Below, piece by piece: positions 22,401-35,014 of a DNA stretch of 64,000 nucleotides; position 1 is the first letter of the stretch; each line of letters opens with the position of its first letter. The stretch is from NCBI GenBank assembly GCA_020746875.1, contig JAGTJL010000015.1, forward strand, positions 1,488,001 through 1,552,000, written 5' to 3'. The position numbers and the translations under genes are program-made. The notes below the pieces were generated by a model. That model was not told the DNA's origin. It saw only the letters and a program-made list of their open reading frames with translations, and did not search any database. This DNA comes from Rhexocercosporidium sp. MPI-PUGE-AT-0058. Taxonomy: Eukaryota > Ascomycota > Leotiomycetes > Helotiales.

Positions 22401-22718
22401 AGACGACGGCGAAGATGGGCCAGCACCCTCAAGCTGGGTAGCAGGCAAGGATGGAGATTGCGGGACAACATCATCAGCTAGAGCAGGAGGATGTTGGGAT
22501 TCATCATCATCAAGAGATTCAATTTTCTTTATGGATGGAGCTCCAGCTGGCTCGGAACCTGCCACATCGCGGACCTCCTTCATGCCTGCGAGTACATTGA
22601 CCCTGCCTGAGATGGCATCAACCTGTGATGCTAACAGTGTCTGATTGACTGTCAATGCCTTCACTGCTTCGAGCACCTCCTTCAACAGCCCGGCTTGGTC
22701 GGACGGAGCGGATGACAT
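19439..22718 (-). CDS. URC1: URC1-type GTP cyclohydrolase II homologue (uracil catabolism)
   Basis: Eighteen exons, 534 aa: 22351-22718, 22101-22219, 22043-22051, 21926-21995, 21729-21868, 21657-21677, 21583-21605, 21497-21534, 21381-21450, 21289-21328, 21135-21233, 20965-21047, 20751-20843, 20604-20666, 20116-20282, 19970-19999, 19832-19917, 19439-19524. Every junction keeps phase. URC1 of Lachancea kluyveri is a GTP-cyclohydrolase-II-like enzyme required for uracil use as nitrogen source. Exon 1 codes a disordered leader; then 'TYPGQSGINPLPMDWG', 'NAIGAHGGSYSIYYALAVAS', 'LPELEQSVREGRL', 'VPDGKVCLNDSGELAVTKF'. The GTPCHII zinc site C-X10-C-X-C is present in 'CNGSDVFGSDICTCRP', followed by 'FRKEGRALGEVTKYLVYNAR'. 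Exon 3 is 9 bases. Intron 4 (21869-21925) starts with GC. A donor inside the last exon could join it to 19415-19418, but that intron would be 36 bases and is unlikely. UPRTase lies 2.2 kb upstream. Confidence 0.92.
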
Positions 22719-23814
22719 GATGAGTGATGAATTGTCTTGTATGCTTGTCTGCCTGTCTGTCTGTGTGTCTTGACCGTCTTCTTGTCTTGACTCTTGAACT
22801 GGCTTGTATTGAACTGTATGGTACAGACTCTGTACGTCTCTGTGACGTTGATCGGAAAGAACAGACGTATCTATCGGGTGAGATGGGTACGGTACTCCGT
22901 ATCTTCTAATCTTTTGGTTGGAGGAAAAGAAGAGAAGAAGGAGAAGGAAGAGAAGTGGGATGAGCTGGGAGACGACGTCTTCAAATAGTCGAGTCGGGAG
23001 ATGGGGGAGCTTGGCTTGGCGGAGTAAGGTCGTAGTAGCGTAGTAGCTGGTTGTTGGGTTGGTACGAGGACCCAGGAGAGTGGAGGGACAAGGACGCAGG
23101 GACCTCGTGGATCTGAATGGCCTTCTGATTTGGTTTTGGATATGGCGGCATGTGGTTGGCTTGCGCTGTTGGGCTGGCTGGGTTGAAGCTGCACGAGGTG
23201 GCCGGAATGTGTAGCCACAGCAGCCGGGCCGGGGACTGAGGAGGCACTAGGAAGTGGTAGAGAGAGGTGATCGGAATGAGAGAAAGACGGTGAGGTGAGA
23301 TGTCTCAACAACGAATGGATTGCTTGGATGTACAATCAAAAGAGATACAAACAAGGTCCGATATAGGAGCTTCAGATTGTGTGAATGTCCCAAGTATCTT
23401 CTTACTGACTGTCGTACAATGTGACGTGACTTGTATTCCTTCACCTCCTACCCGTTGTTGCGGTATGACTTATAATTACTCCATACTTTTCTCTACCAGC
23501 CACCCATTCCCGTCAATTCCTCAGCTCACTTGCCTCTGTTCGGAAGCTCAAGTCTCGCTCGGCAAGCGTCACCCCTCACCTCCCTTATCGGTGTCTTATC
23601 GCCCCGCAAAGACCGGCACTAGCTCCACCTAGCGCCACGCATTGCCGACCCCTGTCCTCTCATTCTTGATTCGCACTGTCGGGATGCGGCGACAATCGAC
23701 TTTGACGCGCCGGTGCTGTGCAAAAACACCACAGCCTTCCATCGCAAGCAAAGTAAAACAACTCTTGCTGCTTTCCCAACGAAGAAGGTCGCAGAACATA
23801 GTACACCGCAAACA
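22719..23814. promoter_or_regulatory. Divergent promoter, URC1 / ELF1
   Basis: 1.1 kb between the URC1 start (minus) and the Elf1 start (plus). No gene seen. It contains C/T-rich and G/A-rich tracts and GGTACGGTACTCCGTA-like GTAC strings near 22886-22902. Confidence 0.5.
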
Positions 23815-24598
23815 ATGGTATGGAAGCGATCCACTCTATGCAGGTCTTGCAGATGGTGCGATGTGAATGCTAACTCTGATGATAGGGAAAACGTAAGAAG
23901 GCTGCCAAGAAGCCTATGGGCCCGAAGAAGGTGAGTCGCGATACTCTTTCCGACCTGGGGGAAGCGGTCAGTCTGGGAAGAATGGCAGGAGAGGATATGA
24001 TCGCAGAGGAGGAGAGGAAAGCATGGGATAGAACAGCACTGATCAAGCTCCCCAGAATGCGCCCCTACCATCCAACTTCGACTGCCTCTTCTGCAACCAC
24101 GAGGGCAGCGTGATCGTCAAGCTGGACAAGAAAGCCGGAGTGGGAGCGCTGTCTTGTAAGGTGTGCAGCCAGCACTTCCAATGCGCTATCAATTGTACGT
24201 CTCCCTTTCCCCCTCTCTTACGAGTCCCTTTATCTAAATTCCTGGTCTTGGTCCTGGTCTCGACCTTGTTCTCGTTCTTGGTCTTGATTCTACCCTTGAT
24301 TATACTCTAGATACTGCACTATACTAACACATAACCCCCTCCCCCAGATCTCTCAGCAGCAGTGGACGTCTACGCCGATTGGGTTGATGCCTGCGATGCG
24401 GTAGCTAAAGGCGATGGGGAAGAAGTCGACGGCGAGGATAGGGCGCAGGCGCGTGTACCTGCCGCAGGCGGTGGTGGGAGACCGAGAGCCAGACCGAGGG
24501 ATGAGGAGGACGATGATGATCTTATCGATGACGCGGATGCGGATGCGGATGATTTGGGTTATGGGGGCGATGGGATTGTGGCAGATGATGAGTATTAG
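23815..24598 (+). CDS. ELF1: Transcription elongation factor Elf1
   Basis: Four exons, 145 aa: 23815-23817, 23886-23930, 24056-24194, 24348-24598. Elf1 is a small zinc-ribbon protein that rides with RNA polymerase II and aids passage through nucleosomes. The basic N-terminus 'MGKRKKAAKKPMGPKK' comes from exons 1-2; exon 3 carries both zinc knuckles, 'FDCLFCNHEGSV' and 'LSCKVCSQHFQ'; exon 4 gives 'YLSAAVDVYADWVDACD' and an acidic tail rich in Asp/Glu, as in fungal orthologues. The first intron (23818-23885) begins directly after the ATG, so the start codon is alone in its exon; it has a GCTAACTCTGAT branch region and TAG acceptor. Length is usual for filamentous fungi. Confidence 0.95.
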
Positions 24599-24960
24599 GG
24601 GGATGGGATGGATGGAAGAGGGGAAGAGGGGAAGAGGGGAAGAGGGAGGAGGGAGGAGGGTTGTGCGGTTACTTTTTGGGGATGGGTAGTGGGGGAACTG
24701 GAGGGAGGGAAGAGTGTGCGATCGATGATTTTCCAGGGCTGGGCTGGGGAGTTGGGTTTGATAGGGGCGTTAGGTCTGTGTAAAATTGGGCAATACATTG
24801 TGCTTTGCACGCCGAATTCATTTTCTCTGCAAATGGAAGTGGGTCACATGAGATTCTCCAGCTGCTTGTGTCAAGGCTCTATATTGCTGTCCTAGCTATG
24901 AGGGTTTTGCAAAGAAAGCCATGCTCATATACTTCATAATCCACGTTCCAGCCCAGATCT
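24599..24960. other. Convergent intergenic, ELF1 / UPRTase
   Basis: 362 bases between two stop codons; begins with a GGGAAGAG purine repeat (about 24615-24660). Shared 3' UTR/terminator space; no gene. Confidence 0.5.
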
Positions 24961-26102
<1,142 letters not shown>

Positions 26103-27306
26103 CTTGGGGGCTGTGGATATTGGTCTGATTTGAGGTAGTCTGAATTGACTTGACTGGCTACTCGGGAAAGAGAGAGAATGAAGTGTTGTATGTTTGTTTG
26201 CTTAGAGAACTGGATCTGGAAGCAGAACAAGGTTTGTGTGTAGGTCCAGCAAACTCACGCCTTGCACATGTCCCGTAGCCAGGTCAATCAAAATCTGTCA
26301 AGGGTGGGCTGGGTTGAAGTTCGAGGTGCAGATGTATGTGCTCGCTAGCTTGAATGTTTTCGGATGAAATTCACAAAGCAAACGTGAGATGAGATGAAGT
26401 GTTGTGAGCTTGAACTCTGAGATATATAAAAGTGACCGGGAAGGAAGGTTGACTAGTGGCGGTCACCTCCGCCTTGCTTGCCTTGCCCTCTCGAGTCTGG
26501 ATGCCGTAGTAGTGAAGGGTCTGAATACTGTCGCGTGCGTGAGAGCGGGGTGAAGAGGGGAGGCTGGTGGGCTGGGTGGGCTGGAATGGATCTGATTTGA
26601 TAGGGACTTTACAGTCCAGAACTAAGAGTGAGATAAGAAGGGAAGGCCAGTGAGAGATGTGACTAAGAACAGCCACCATCACCACCACCACCACTTACTC
26701 TGCGAGCAAGGGTCCTGTCCAAGGTGTCCGTCCTGTCTTTCAAGACTGCTGCTTCTTCTGCAAGCGGCGCGCCAAGCGAGGGGGAGGGGAGGGGAGGATA
26801 CGGTACCTCAGGCATATCTGCACAAGACTGCACAAACAATCACAGTATTTCGTACAGATTAGAACAAAACATTTGCTTGAAAAGGGTGCAAAGTACCCGG
26901 TACTCCATATGGAATGAGAACACCATTGATCCCATAGTGAAAAGTGTCACTCTGTTTGCTCATCACTCACTCACTCACTCACTCACTCACTCAAATAGCT
27001 TGGCGCCAACTAGCGCGGGCCTGACTTCGCCTTGTCAATCGCGACTTTTGTGGCTTCCTTTATTTACATCCAACCTCGACACGCCACTCAACCCCCAGCA
27101 ATCCTCAACTTGCAACGATATCCGGCACTTCTTTCACCTCCCGATAAATACACCATGGCCTCCCGTTAAAGATGCGCAGTCATTCACTCTATCTTTCCGC
27201 ATTTACCAGACCTCACCCTCACTTCGCGACTTCCAATTAGGTGAACCCTGATGCGAACGGCGGGCCTTCGATCTACAGACACCTACACCCACAAGCTACC
27301 ACCACC
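26103..27306. promoter_or_regulatory. Divergent promoter, UPRTase / WAPL
   Basis: 1.2 kb between opposite start codons. Holds a (CACT)n tract at 26964-26993 and a CACCAC run near 26680-26695; 27100-27306 is likely WAPL 5' UTR. No other gene seen. Confidence 0.5.
26964..26993. repeat. (CACT)n microsatellite
   Basis: Seven ACTC/CACT units in the UPRTase-WAPL intergenic region, complementary to the TGAG tract inside UPRTase intron 2, about 1.6 kb away. Confidence 0.9.
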
Positions 27307-30300
27307 ATGGCCACCTTCCAAGATGGAGGCGTCTCCAGGAAGAAGCTCACCACCTATGGTAAGGCTACGCGAAAGAGGATCCCAGAATACCATGGCTTTG
27401 CCTCGATGGCGCGGAAGTCGCAAACGCCCGATCTCCAGTCCAAGATCGAGCGACCAGCTCTCACCAGTATAGCCCCCGCGCCCCCTTCTTCTACTCGCCC
27501 TACTACGCCATCAAAGTTGAAATCGGTCCGCGAGAGGTCCGCGTCGAGAACACCGTCTACGAAGTCCGGGGATATATTCGATGTACCAGAGAGCGATGGT
27601 GAATCCTCACCCCCAAAATCAGTCCAGAAGAAGGTGACGCCAACAAAGCCAAAGGTTGCCCGACCAAGATCCGTTTCAAGAGGACCTGTGTCGAAGCCTC
27701 CTGCAAGTATCTTTGACATGCCTGAGTCTGACGATGATGCGCCTGTTCCTAAACCTGCTGCACGAAAGCCAGTCCGCAAGCTAGCCAGCCCACCTGCGAA
27801 ATCGAAACCGATACTGCGAAGATCGGTATCGAGGACTCCTGCTCCACCATCTCCAGTGAAGGACATATTTGATATACCAAGTGATGATAAGGTGCCAGTC
27901 AGGAAGCTAGCAAGGACACCCATAGTGAAGCAACCAAAGATGCTCGCAGTCGTGCAGCAGCCCATGTCTATTTCTTCCTCGCCGGCCACTACACCAAAGC
28001 ATGTTTTCGATGTCCCTAGTAGCGACGATGAAGCTGTACCTACTCCCAAGCCGGTTCAAAAGTTGGTCAAGAAGATGGTGGTGAATGGGGTTTCGCAGGT
28101 CAACCATAAGCCACCCACAAGTGGGCTGGATGATACGGCAAGCAGGAAGAAGCTGAAGTTGTCTCCTAATGAGCCTTCCTTGAAGCGCTTACCAGTAGAC
28201 AACCCCCGAGCTGCTTCAAGACCGAGAGTGAAGAACATAAGAGGACGGAATACTTCACCCAAGACTGGACACTTTGCGAAGATGGTGGCCAGACCAAAGG
28301 TGAAGGAACCTCCACAGAGGAAACCTGAGCCACCACGGGCCCCCGAAAAGCTGAGCATATCGCCGGAACCGGAGGCTAGTACGCCTTCAACAAACCTCAG
28401 CGATGTGGATGTGATGGATCTGGACCCCAATGGACGACATATCTCTCATAAAGGCAAGCAGATGTGGCAGGCATTGTTGGAAAATGAGGAAGCGAGTGAG
28501 GAAAACACCACTGAAAGCGATGAGAGGGATGTATTTGAGGCTGTTGAAGCCAAATCTTCCCGGAGCAGAGCTCCAGCATCTGCACCGAGATTGCGAAGCC
28601 CCTTGTCACGGCCATCTGGAGTTATGAAACCTCCTCAGAAGGCCAGCCGAACGCTTCCAAGACGCAGATTGATTGATTCACTGGTTGAGCAGGCGGCCGA
28701 TTCTTCCGAGGAAGAATCCGAGGATGAGGATAGTGCAGAATCGACACACTCTGCCGATCTGGACATCGTGATGGAAGATGCACCCCCCAGCCAGAATGTT
28801 CTTCAACCGCCCCTGATTTCAGAGAGTCAGAGCTCCCAGACGACGGGACCCAAGTTCACATACGCCAAGCAGAGATCGATGTTGAACGAGGATGATCTTA
28901 TGTCTCAGTTGGCTATGGAATTGCCAACCGTACCACCACAAAATTCCCAGGGTCGAAGAGGGCGTAGGGCCTCGATACCGACCTTGAAGCCTCTAGCAAG
29001 TTTCCACGACGAGGTTGGTGATGAGGATGATTCCGTTGCAGCTATCAGAAGCGTTCACGAATTAAGGCAAGCAGGTGCGAACAACCGCTTCCTAGACGAG
29101 GTACAAGACTTCCTGGATCGCATTGGTAGCCCCGGTAAAACCACGCCTTCTATGAGACGGTCTGGTCTTCTAGATCTAGCTCACAAGATGCAAGACAAGA
29201 ATTTCTCTCGACAATTCCGTTCAAATGGTATGGAGCAGAGACTCTTCCTGCATCTTGGTCAGGAAACGGAGATCGTCTCTGGTTTCCTCATGGTCACGAT
29301 TCTTGTGTCGCTGCTCATGGAGGGCAACATGCCTCACATCGTCTCACAACTACGCCGTCAAGGTATCACCAGGTTGTTGATCCGTCTTCTTGAGAGCCAA
29401 TCGGGTATCAACCTTGTAGTTAAAGACCGAAAGAGCAATATGTCCAAAGTAGCACAATCACTGGTTTCCGATTACCAAGACTACCTACTTCAACTGCCAG
29501 TCTGGGAGGATCTCAAGCCATTAACTATATCCCCAAGAACAATCGCCTTGAAATGTCTCGAACTCATGGTTCGACAGACAAGAGAAGCTGGAAACGCGGC
29601 GGATATTTTCAGCAAAGAGCTTACAACGAATCTTTTTGCCATTGTCAAGTCAGCTACCGATGATCGATCATGGGCATTACCAAAAGAGAAATCTGCTATT
29701 GACTTCTATCTAGCCTTGTCGGCATTGGAGTCTCATTCTATCACCGCCAGGACCATTCAAGATGAGACAATCTGGATCAACGAATATCTCCCGATCATCA
29801 GAGACACCCTCCAGATTGCTTTGACCCGGCCACTTGAGGAGTTTGGAGTGCTACAAATACTGCTCTTGCGTCTCACCTTGAATGTTACGAACAACAACCC
29901 GAGAGCGTCGGATGTGTTTGCACGAGCACCTTTGATGTCAGCAATGGGCCAGGTCATGGTCACACGATTTAACCAAATATCTCGATTCATGCTCGAAGAG
30001 GATCTCTCTGTGGCAGTTGACCATCTCATTCTTGTCTTAGGAGTCGTGATCAACTTCGCAGAATGGAGTCCAGCTTGTCGAGAGAGTCTCCAGACATTAG
30101 AAGGCGGCTCCAGTGATCCTCTGGATGGAATGGTCCAAGCATTTGCCGACAGTCTGGAACGTAGTTCACAGGTAACCACACCCTGCCCCTAAGCTCACAC
30201 GTGTCTTAGCTAACGCCCCATAGGCGGACTCCGTCCAAGAATCCCAGAAGAATGTCGCTTTCGGCTACCTCTCCGTCCTGCTTGGCTATTTATCCCTCCT

Positions 30301-30508
30301 CCCCACACTCTCAGAGCGCATCCAAGCCAAACAGCCTCGCAAAACCCTCCGTCCTATTGTGGCTTCTATCGAGGAGTTCATAGGTCACCACAAGACAGTT
30401 GACATGATCGCTGCCGATGAGGAAGGGCATTCCCCACAGACAGGCCTCACGGAACGACTAGAGGCTCTGGTTGCTAAGTTGAAAGTCGTGAAGGTGGGAA
30501 AGAAGTAG
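27307..30508 (+). CDS. WAPL-domain cohesin release factor
   Basis: Two exons, 1049 aa: 27307-30171 and 30224-30508 (52-base intron with CTTAGCTAAC branch region). Wapl removes cohesin from chromatin together with Pds5. The C-terminal 450 residues form a helical WAPL domain, beginning at 'SVHELRQAGANNRFLDEVQDFLDRI', with 'LLDLAHKMQDKNFSRQFRSNG' and continuing through 'LVLGVVINFAEWSPACRESL'; exon 2 completes it ('NVAFGYLSVLLGYLSLLP'). The N-terminal 550 residues are disordered, rich in Pro, Ser and Lys, and contain four copies of an [I/V]-F-D-[V/M/I]-P-x-S-D motif at about residues 88, 136, 187 and 232. The start is the ATG in ACCACCATGG; an in-frame GTG further upstream is rejected. Nuclear, divergent from UPRTase. 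Confidence 0.9.
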
Positions 30509-32484
30509 ATTTTTGTTATTTGTGTTGCTGTTATCATTGTTGCTTTTCATCGAGTTTTATGCAAGGGGTTTGAAAAGGCCATGATGAAAAAGAAAAGGCG
30601 CAGATTTGAAAACCTACTTCACATGCGTAGGCTTGACATGGCCTTGATATCATGGTTCAAGAATGCGTTTTTGTTTTCGATTTCGCTAGAGCGGACAGAG
30701 AATTAAAGGCAGCTGGGAGCAGGGGCGTTTGAACTTTGATGTTTGACTGATACCCAAACGTATGAACAACATCTCGATGGACAATAGGTGATTCTTTCAT
30801 CACAGATATGAATATGGAAGGAGATATGAAGCGAAGAGGAATAAAGATGAATGAAGATGGAGCATACAGATCATCACTTTTTGGCATTTGCAGGGCAAGG
30901 CCGGGGAGATGGAAGGGGCAATTGAGTTGAGATGAGATGAGTGAAGATTAGATGAGAGAGATGAGGTAGGATAGATAGGAGAAGGTGCGATGGGGTTGGA
31001 AGGGGGAATGTAGAAGCTAGATTGAGCATTGAGAATTGAGTTGTGGATATGGATGAACGATGGAAAGACTTGCATGGGTTTTGCTATAATATGTGTCTTG
31101 ACCTCCTTTTCTGTACAGTAGGCGTTGGGGGTCTGGGGGCGTTTATATGCTGCCTCCTTGGACGAAAATCGAATATCCAAAGAGCGTTAAGGCGTGTACA
31201 TGTGTTTTGGCGAAGCAATCTCAGCGTGTGATTCGAGATCTTCGGCGACGATCACATACCACGCTGCGCCATATTCAGGCTCTACTTATCTGTCCTCCCC
31301 ATTCAGGGGGAAAAGCGATCGCAATAATTAATTGATTTTGACTTCATTTCCCAGAGAAAACTCAGGTGTGTCACAGTGGTCCTCGTCCTCGTCCTCTGTC
31401 CGCAGCCCCAGCCACGGGGCATGATTCAAGCGGCCTCGCGTTTACGTTTCGTTCTGCGCAATAAAGTGCAGAGTAACTGGGCAGACCAGACAGAATACGA
31501 GAGGTAGAGTTGCAGGTCAAACAGGGAAATAGCTGTTCCTTTAAACGTTGATTCAGAGTTCCCAATCTCGCTTAGTGCTGGTGGTGTGTATGTGTCTCGA
31601 ACTCTGCCTCGTCAGCACAAAGGAAGGTTGTCGATCGTTGACTAACAATCAGAAATATGTAATCGCGCTGGTAATGTATTGGAAGAAATCATGTTTTGTA
31701 TAGAACAGTAGATTACAGGTAATTACCTTAAGGATGGTGCATCCGCAAAGCTACTCTTGATGAACGTGCATCCAATGGATCGGATACTCTTATATGAAGT
31801 AGGTTTTCACATTCTTGGTATTCACTTTTTCAGAAACAATTACCGGTGCAAACATCAGGTGCGCGAACATATAAATTCTTCGCACAGGGCTTAGCAATAA
31901 AGTACTTCTAAATTGGGGTTATTCTCCTCTGATCGTTCGGACGGTTGCGAATCGCAATAGAACTCAAAGATCTCCAAACACTAAATTCGCCTGGGTTATC
32001 CTGCACAGGTGCGCAGTTTTTTATTACACAACTCACAACTCGTGACGCTTTGAACTCTACTTGGAATTAATCTTCTTAAACGTTAATGATACGACGAATA
32101 ATGTTCATCCGAGGTAAGAATCATGCGAGATAAATAACTACTTCTCTGCTGAAGAAGTGTCATAATCAAGAATAAGGCACCAAATAGACTTTCCCTCGGT
32201 CTGCGAGCTCCCAGGGACCACTACACTTGAGTTTGAAAATTAGTCGGTCCGAACTCTGAAAATCTATGTTTCTTCTGCTCCGTACAAGGCATCATTGATG
32301 GTTTACCCCGGATCACTCGGGTTGACATCATTGATGAGCCAATTTGCTCATCCCTATATAAGGGACGGTCCTCCGCTCTCTATTCCCAGGAATCATCCAT
32401 CATCACTCAGCATAATTCATCATCAGCATCTTTCTTTACCAACATCATTCTTTACCAATACCAACTACATCTCCGACTATCAAC
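30509..32484. other. Intergenic, no gene recognised
   Basis: 2.0 kb between the WAPL gene and the secreted-protein gene, purine-rich at 30780-31060 and AT-rich after 31600. Open frames are short and without signatures. The promoter of the downstream gene is at the right end (TATA at 32355). Confidence 0.5.
32355..32361 (+). promoter_or_regulatory. TATA box of the secreted-protein gene
   Basis: TATATAA within CCCTATATAAGGG, 124 bases upstream of the start codon at 32485, followed by a CT/CA-rich leader as in many strongly expressed fungal secreted-protein genes. Confidence 0.65.
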
Positions 32485-33388
32485 ATGAAGCTCACCACTT
32501 TCGTTACCATTCTCTCTGCTTCGGCACCTGGAGTTCTATCCAGAGTCACTCAGTTGGACCCCGAATTTGTTCCTACTATGGGCGAGTCAGTCCTCCAACT
32601 GGCCTCTTTCGAGCAGTTTGCGAATCCAGACGTTCCCACGTTGGTCCTTGATCAACTTGAGAAGCGCCATGACGAGCCAGACCCAGACCGCAATGTCACT
32701 CTTCAAGACGGTCTTGTCTTTGTCCTCCAATGCGTCGACGCTGGCTTCCGAGAGCCTTGCACAGTGTTCGGAGCTCCACCTGGACTGTGTGGTACGTTCA
32801 GGATGTCGAGATCTCGACTTCTTCATTAGAGAAGTGTAGACTTTATGAGAGGCTGATACGATTACAGTCTCCTACTTCGACTTCCAATCCGGAAACGACA
32901 CTTCCGTGTCGGATACCTACAATGACGCCGTCAGCTCCATCTCCACCAACACTGGCGGCAAATGCCAATTCTACAAGTCAGTTTTGTCCCTTTCAACTGT
33001 CCGCGTTTGAACCCCTCCAATTCTCTCGACAGAAGGAAGAAGTCACGGTATTTTCAAGTGAAGTACTGACTTCATCAAGGTACTTGGGATGCGATAAGAA
33101 GGGAGATGACAGAGGTCTCACCACCGACTACAACTACAACCTCGCCGTCGCTACTGAGGACGATGACCGCATTCCAGAATACGAGAACGAGATCACCTCT
33201 TGGAGATGCTAGACAGCCCTCAGCTTTTCTTGGAAGCCCACGCTAATGCATTGTGGTAAAGGTACCTTGGGTGCGACAACAAGGGTGATGACCGAGGCGT
33301 CACCATATCGTACGAGTATGACCTGGCCGTTGCTAACGATGACTATGGCGGGGATTACGAGGATGAAATCACTTCTTGGAGATGTTAA
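32485..33388 (+). CDS. Small secreted cysteine-containing protein with duplicated alternative last exons
   Basis: Exons 32485-32791 and 32868-32976 can join either 33080-33212 (182 aa product) or 33262-33388 (180 aa). Both last exons begin with a G that completes the same Lys codon, read 'YLGCD(K/N)KGDDRG', and end 'EITSWRC' plus stop; each has its own branch site (ACTGAC, GCTAAT) and AG. The N-terminus is a signal peptide ('MKLTTFVTILSASAPGVLS'); a Lys-Arg pair at 'LDQLEKRHDEP' may be a Kex2 site that removes a pro-segment. Exon 2 plus exon 3 ('VSYFDFQSGN', 'DAVSSISTNTGGKCQFYKYLGC') resembles the beta-gamma-crystallin-like layout of small secreted proteins, a weak comparison. Function unknown; an apoplastic protein or effector is possible. 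If transcripts never use the second exon, it is a relic of tandem duplication. Confidence 0.75.
33262..33388 (+). repeat. Tandemly duplicated terminal exon (second copy)
   Basis: Second copy of the last coding exon, 127 bases against 133 in the first copy at 33080-33212. Both are open with their own stop codon, acceptor and branch site. They share most residues of the first twelve and the last seven; the middle differs in acidic residues and length. Confidence 0.8.
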
Positions 33389-34068
33389 AGGGGGTGTGAT
33401 GAGGGCGTTTGTTTGAATGGTGGATTCTAGGAAGCGTGGTAGACGGACGGACGGTTGTCTTTTTATAATTTTTCCTCTTCATCAGCCAGACTAGACTACT
33501 GTTAATTTGACGAGCCTTTGTGCTTCTCAAAACATGCTCGGTTATATTTGCTATCCCTGACTCGAAGTGAGATGAGAAAGAAGTAGAGAGAACATGAAAC
33601 TATAAGGTTTTAGTATGAGAATAATAGTAAATTATATGCTAACCCTAGCTGTCTTCACTTGGCACAGGGTCGCGGCCAGTGGGTTGTGCCGCCCCCTCGC
33701 TTATTTGCCGTCCCTTTGTTTACATACAGCTTCGCGGCTGAATGCAAGCCATGGAAGTTCGAGATGAGGTTCGAGATGGGACTTAAGACATCGCCAGATT
33801 TTAATGGCCACTCTACAACTCAGAATGAAAAATAATTGTATCTTTCGAGACGGAAGAGGAGAACCGACCCAGCGCGATGCCATTCTCCAACCATGAAGGA
33901 GTCAGATCAAAGCCGTGCGCTCTTGATTTTCAGCTGCCAAAGAATTACACGGGTATTACGTATAGAAAATAATGATTGGAAAATGTGGTGACTTTTTTCA
34001 ACAGTTATAGCTACAGCACTCCGCTTTTTCAAATAGCCACTCATCATACGGTCGTTATCGGCAGTACC
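33389..34068. other. Convergent intergenic
   Basis: 680 bases between the stop codons of the secreted-protein gene and the CE5 esterase. AT-rich; no gene recognised. Confidence 0.5.
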
Positions 34069-35014
34069 CTATCCTAATTTTGACTTGACAAAGTTGTAAG
34101 CCGCATTTCCGTACTCAGCGCCGTAGCCATTGTGAGTCGCCGCATTACTTCCATTACAGCAATACGGATCCGCAGCATCACAGTATGATTGAATCTTGGA
34201 AGCGCTGGGGCAACTGAATCCAGACGGGCGAGCATCGAACTGTATTTCTGTTAGTACCTCCATTCCTGTCCATTTTTGCTAGGATTGCTTACACCACCAG
34301 CGTTACAAGTTCCAACATTGTAGGGCAGACCTGCGTGATACAGAGGATCACCCATGAAAATCGCAGCCTTGATATTATTGACAGCGGCCGAACTGAAACG
34401 CACAGCCGTGTTCGTGATACCTTGATTCGGATCACCGCCCCCACAGAGAGAAACGTCGAAGATCTCGGAGCCCTAGGAACATCAGCTCGGACTTTCTTTG
34501 AAACTTGAGGGTGTATATGAACGTACTTGAGAGTAACCAACAAGCACGATCTTTGTACTAGGACACGAGTTTGCGTAGTTATTGACCGCTGTGACCGCTG
34601 CGTTTACGCCTGCGTTCACAGATTGGGAGTAGCTGTTCCCTCCGCATGATGATTGGCCGCCGCAAGCCGGATAGTTGATGGCTTCTGCTGTTGAGCCTGA
34701 AACACCTGCTAGGATCTTGTTGACAACAGTGCTGGCCGATCCATATCCCTATTAGAAGAAGTTAGAATCAGCGATGCCGTTCAGAGAAGGAGTTTGAAGT
34801 GGTGAGCTTGATCCTGGATGTGTCTGAGGAAGAAAGGGAAAGGTATTGATCTCCTAAAAACCCGAGAAAGTGGAGAGATGAGTTCCATAATACTTACTGG
34901 GGAAGCCGTCGTCTCACGTGCGCCAAAGACATGAACACCAGGGCAAGCTCGCTCTTGAAGAGGACTGGCAATAGCAGTTGCTGCAAGTGCCGAGGCAGCG
35001 AATGTGAACTTCAT
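34069..35014 (-). CDS. Secreted CE5 esterase (acetylxylan esterase / cutinase family)
   Basis: Four exons, 229 aa: 34898-35014, 34527-34748, 34293-34472, 34069-34239. A signal peptide 'MKFTFAASALAATAIASP' leads into 'CPGVHVFGARETTASPGYGSA', the CE5 opening typical of acetylxylan esterases (Axe2 type) more than of cutinases. The catalytic Ser sits in 'VLVGYSQGSEIFD', completed across intron 2; 'DAADPYCCNGSNAATHNGYG' near the C-terminus holds the catalytic Asp and His. Several Cys pairs suggest disulfides. The enzyme removes acetyl groups from xylan and would help the GH11 xylanase encoded head to head with it. No carbohydrate-binding module. A TATA-like TATATATCC on the minus strand (about 35111-35119) lies 97 bases upstream. 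Confidence 0.92.

Noticed and set aside
27241..27306. N-terminal extension of Wapl from a GTG
   Set aside because: The ATG at 27307 has a good context (ACCACCATGG) and begins conserved-looking sequence; the GTG stretch is more likely 5' UTR.
27354..28049. 231-codon minus-strand open frame
   Set aside because: Antisense of the low-complexity Wapl N-terminus; composition mirrors the Pro/Ser/Lys repeats.
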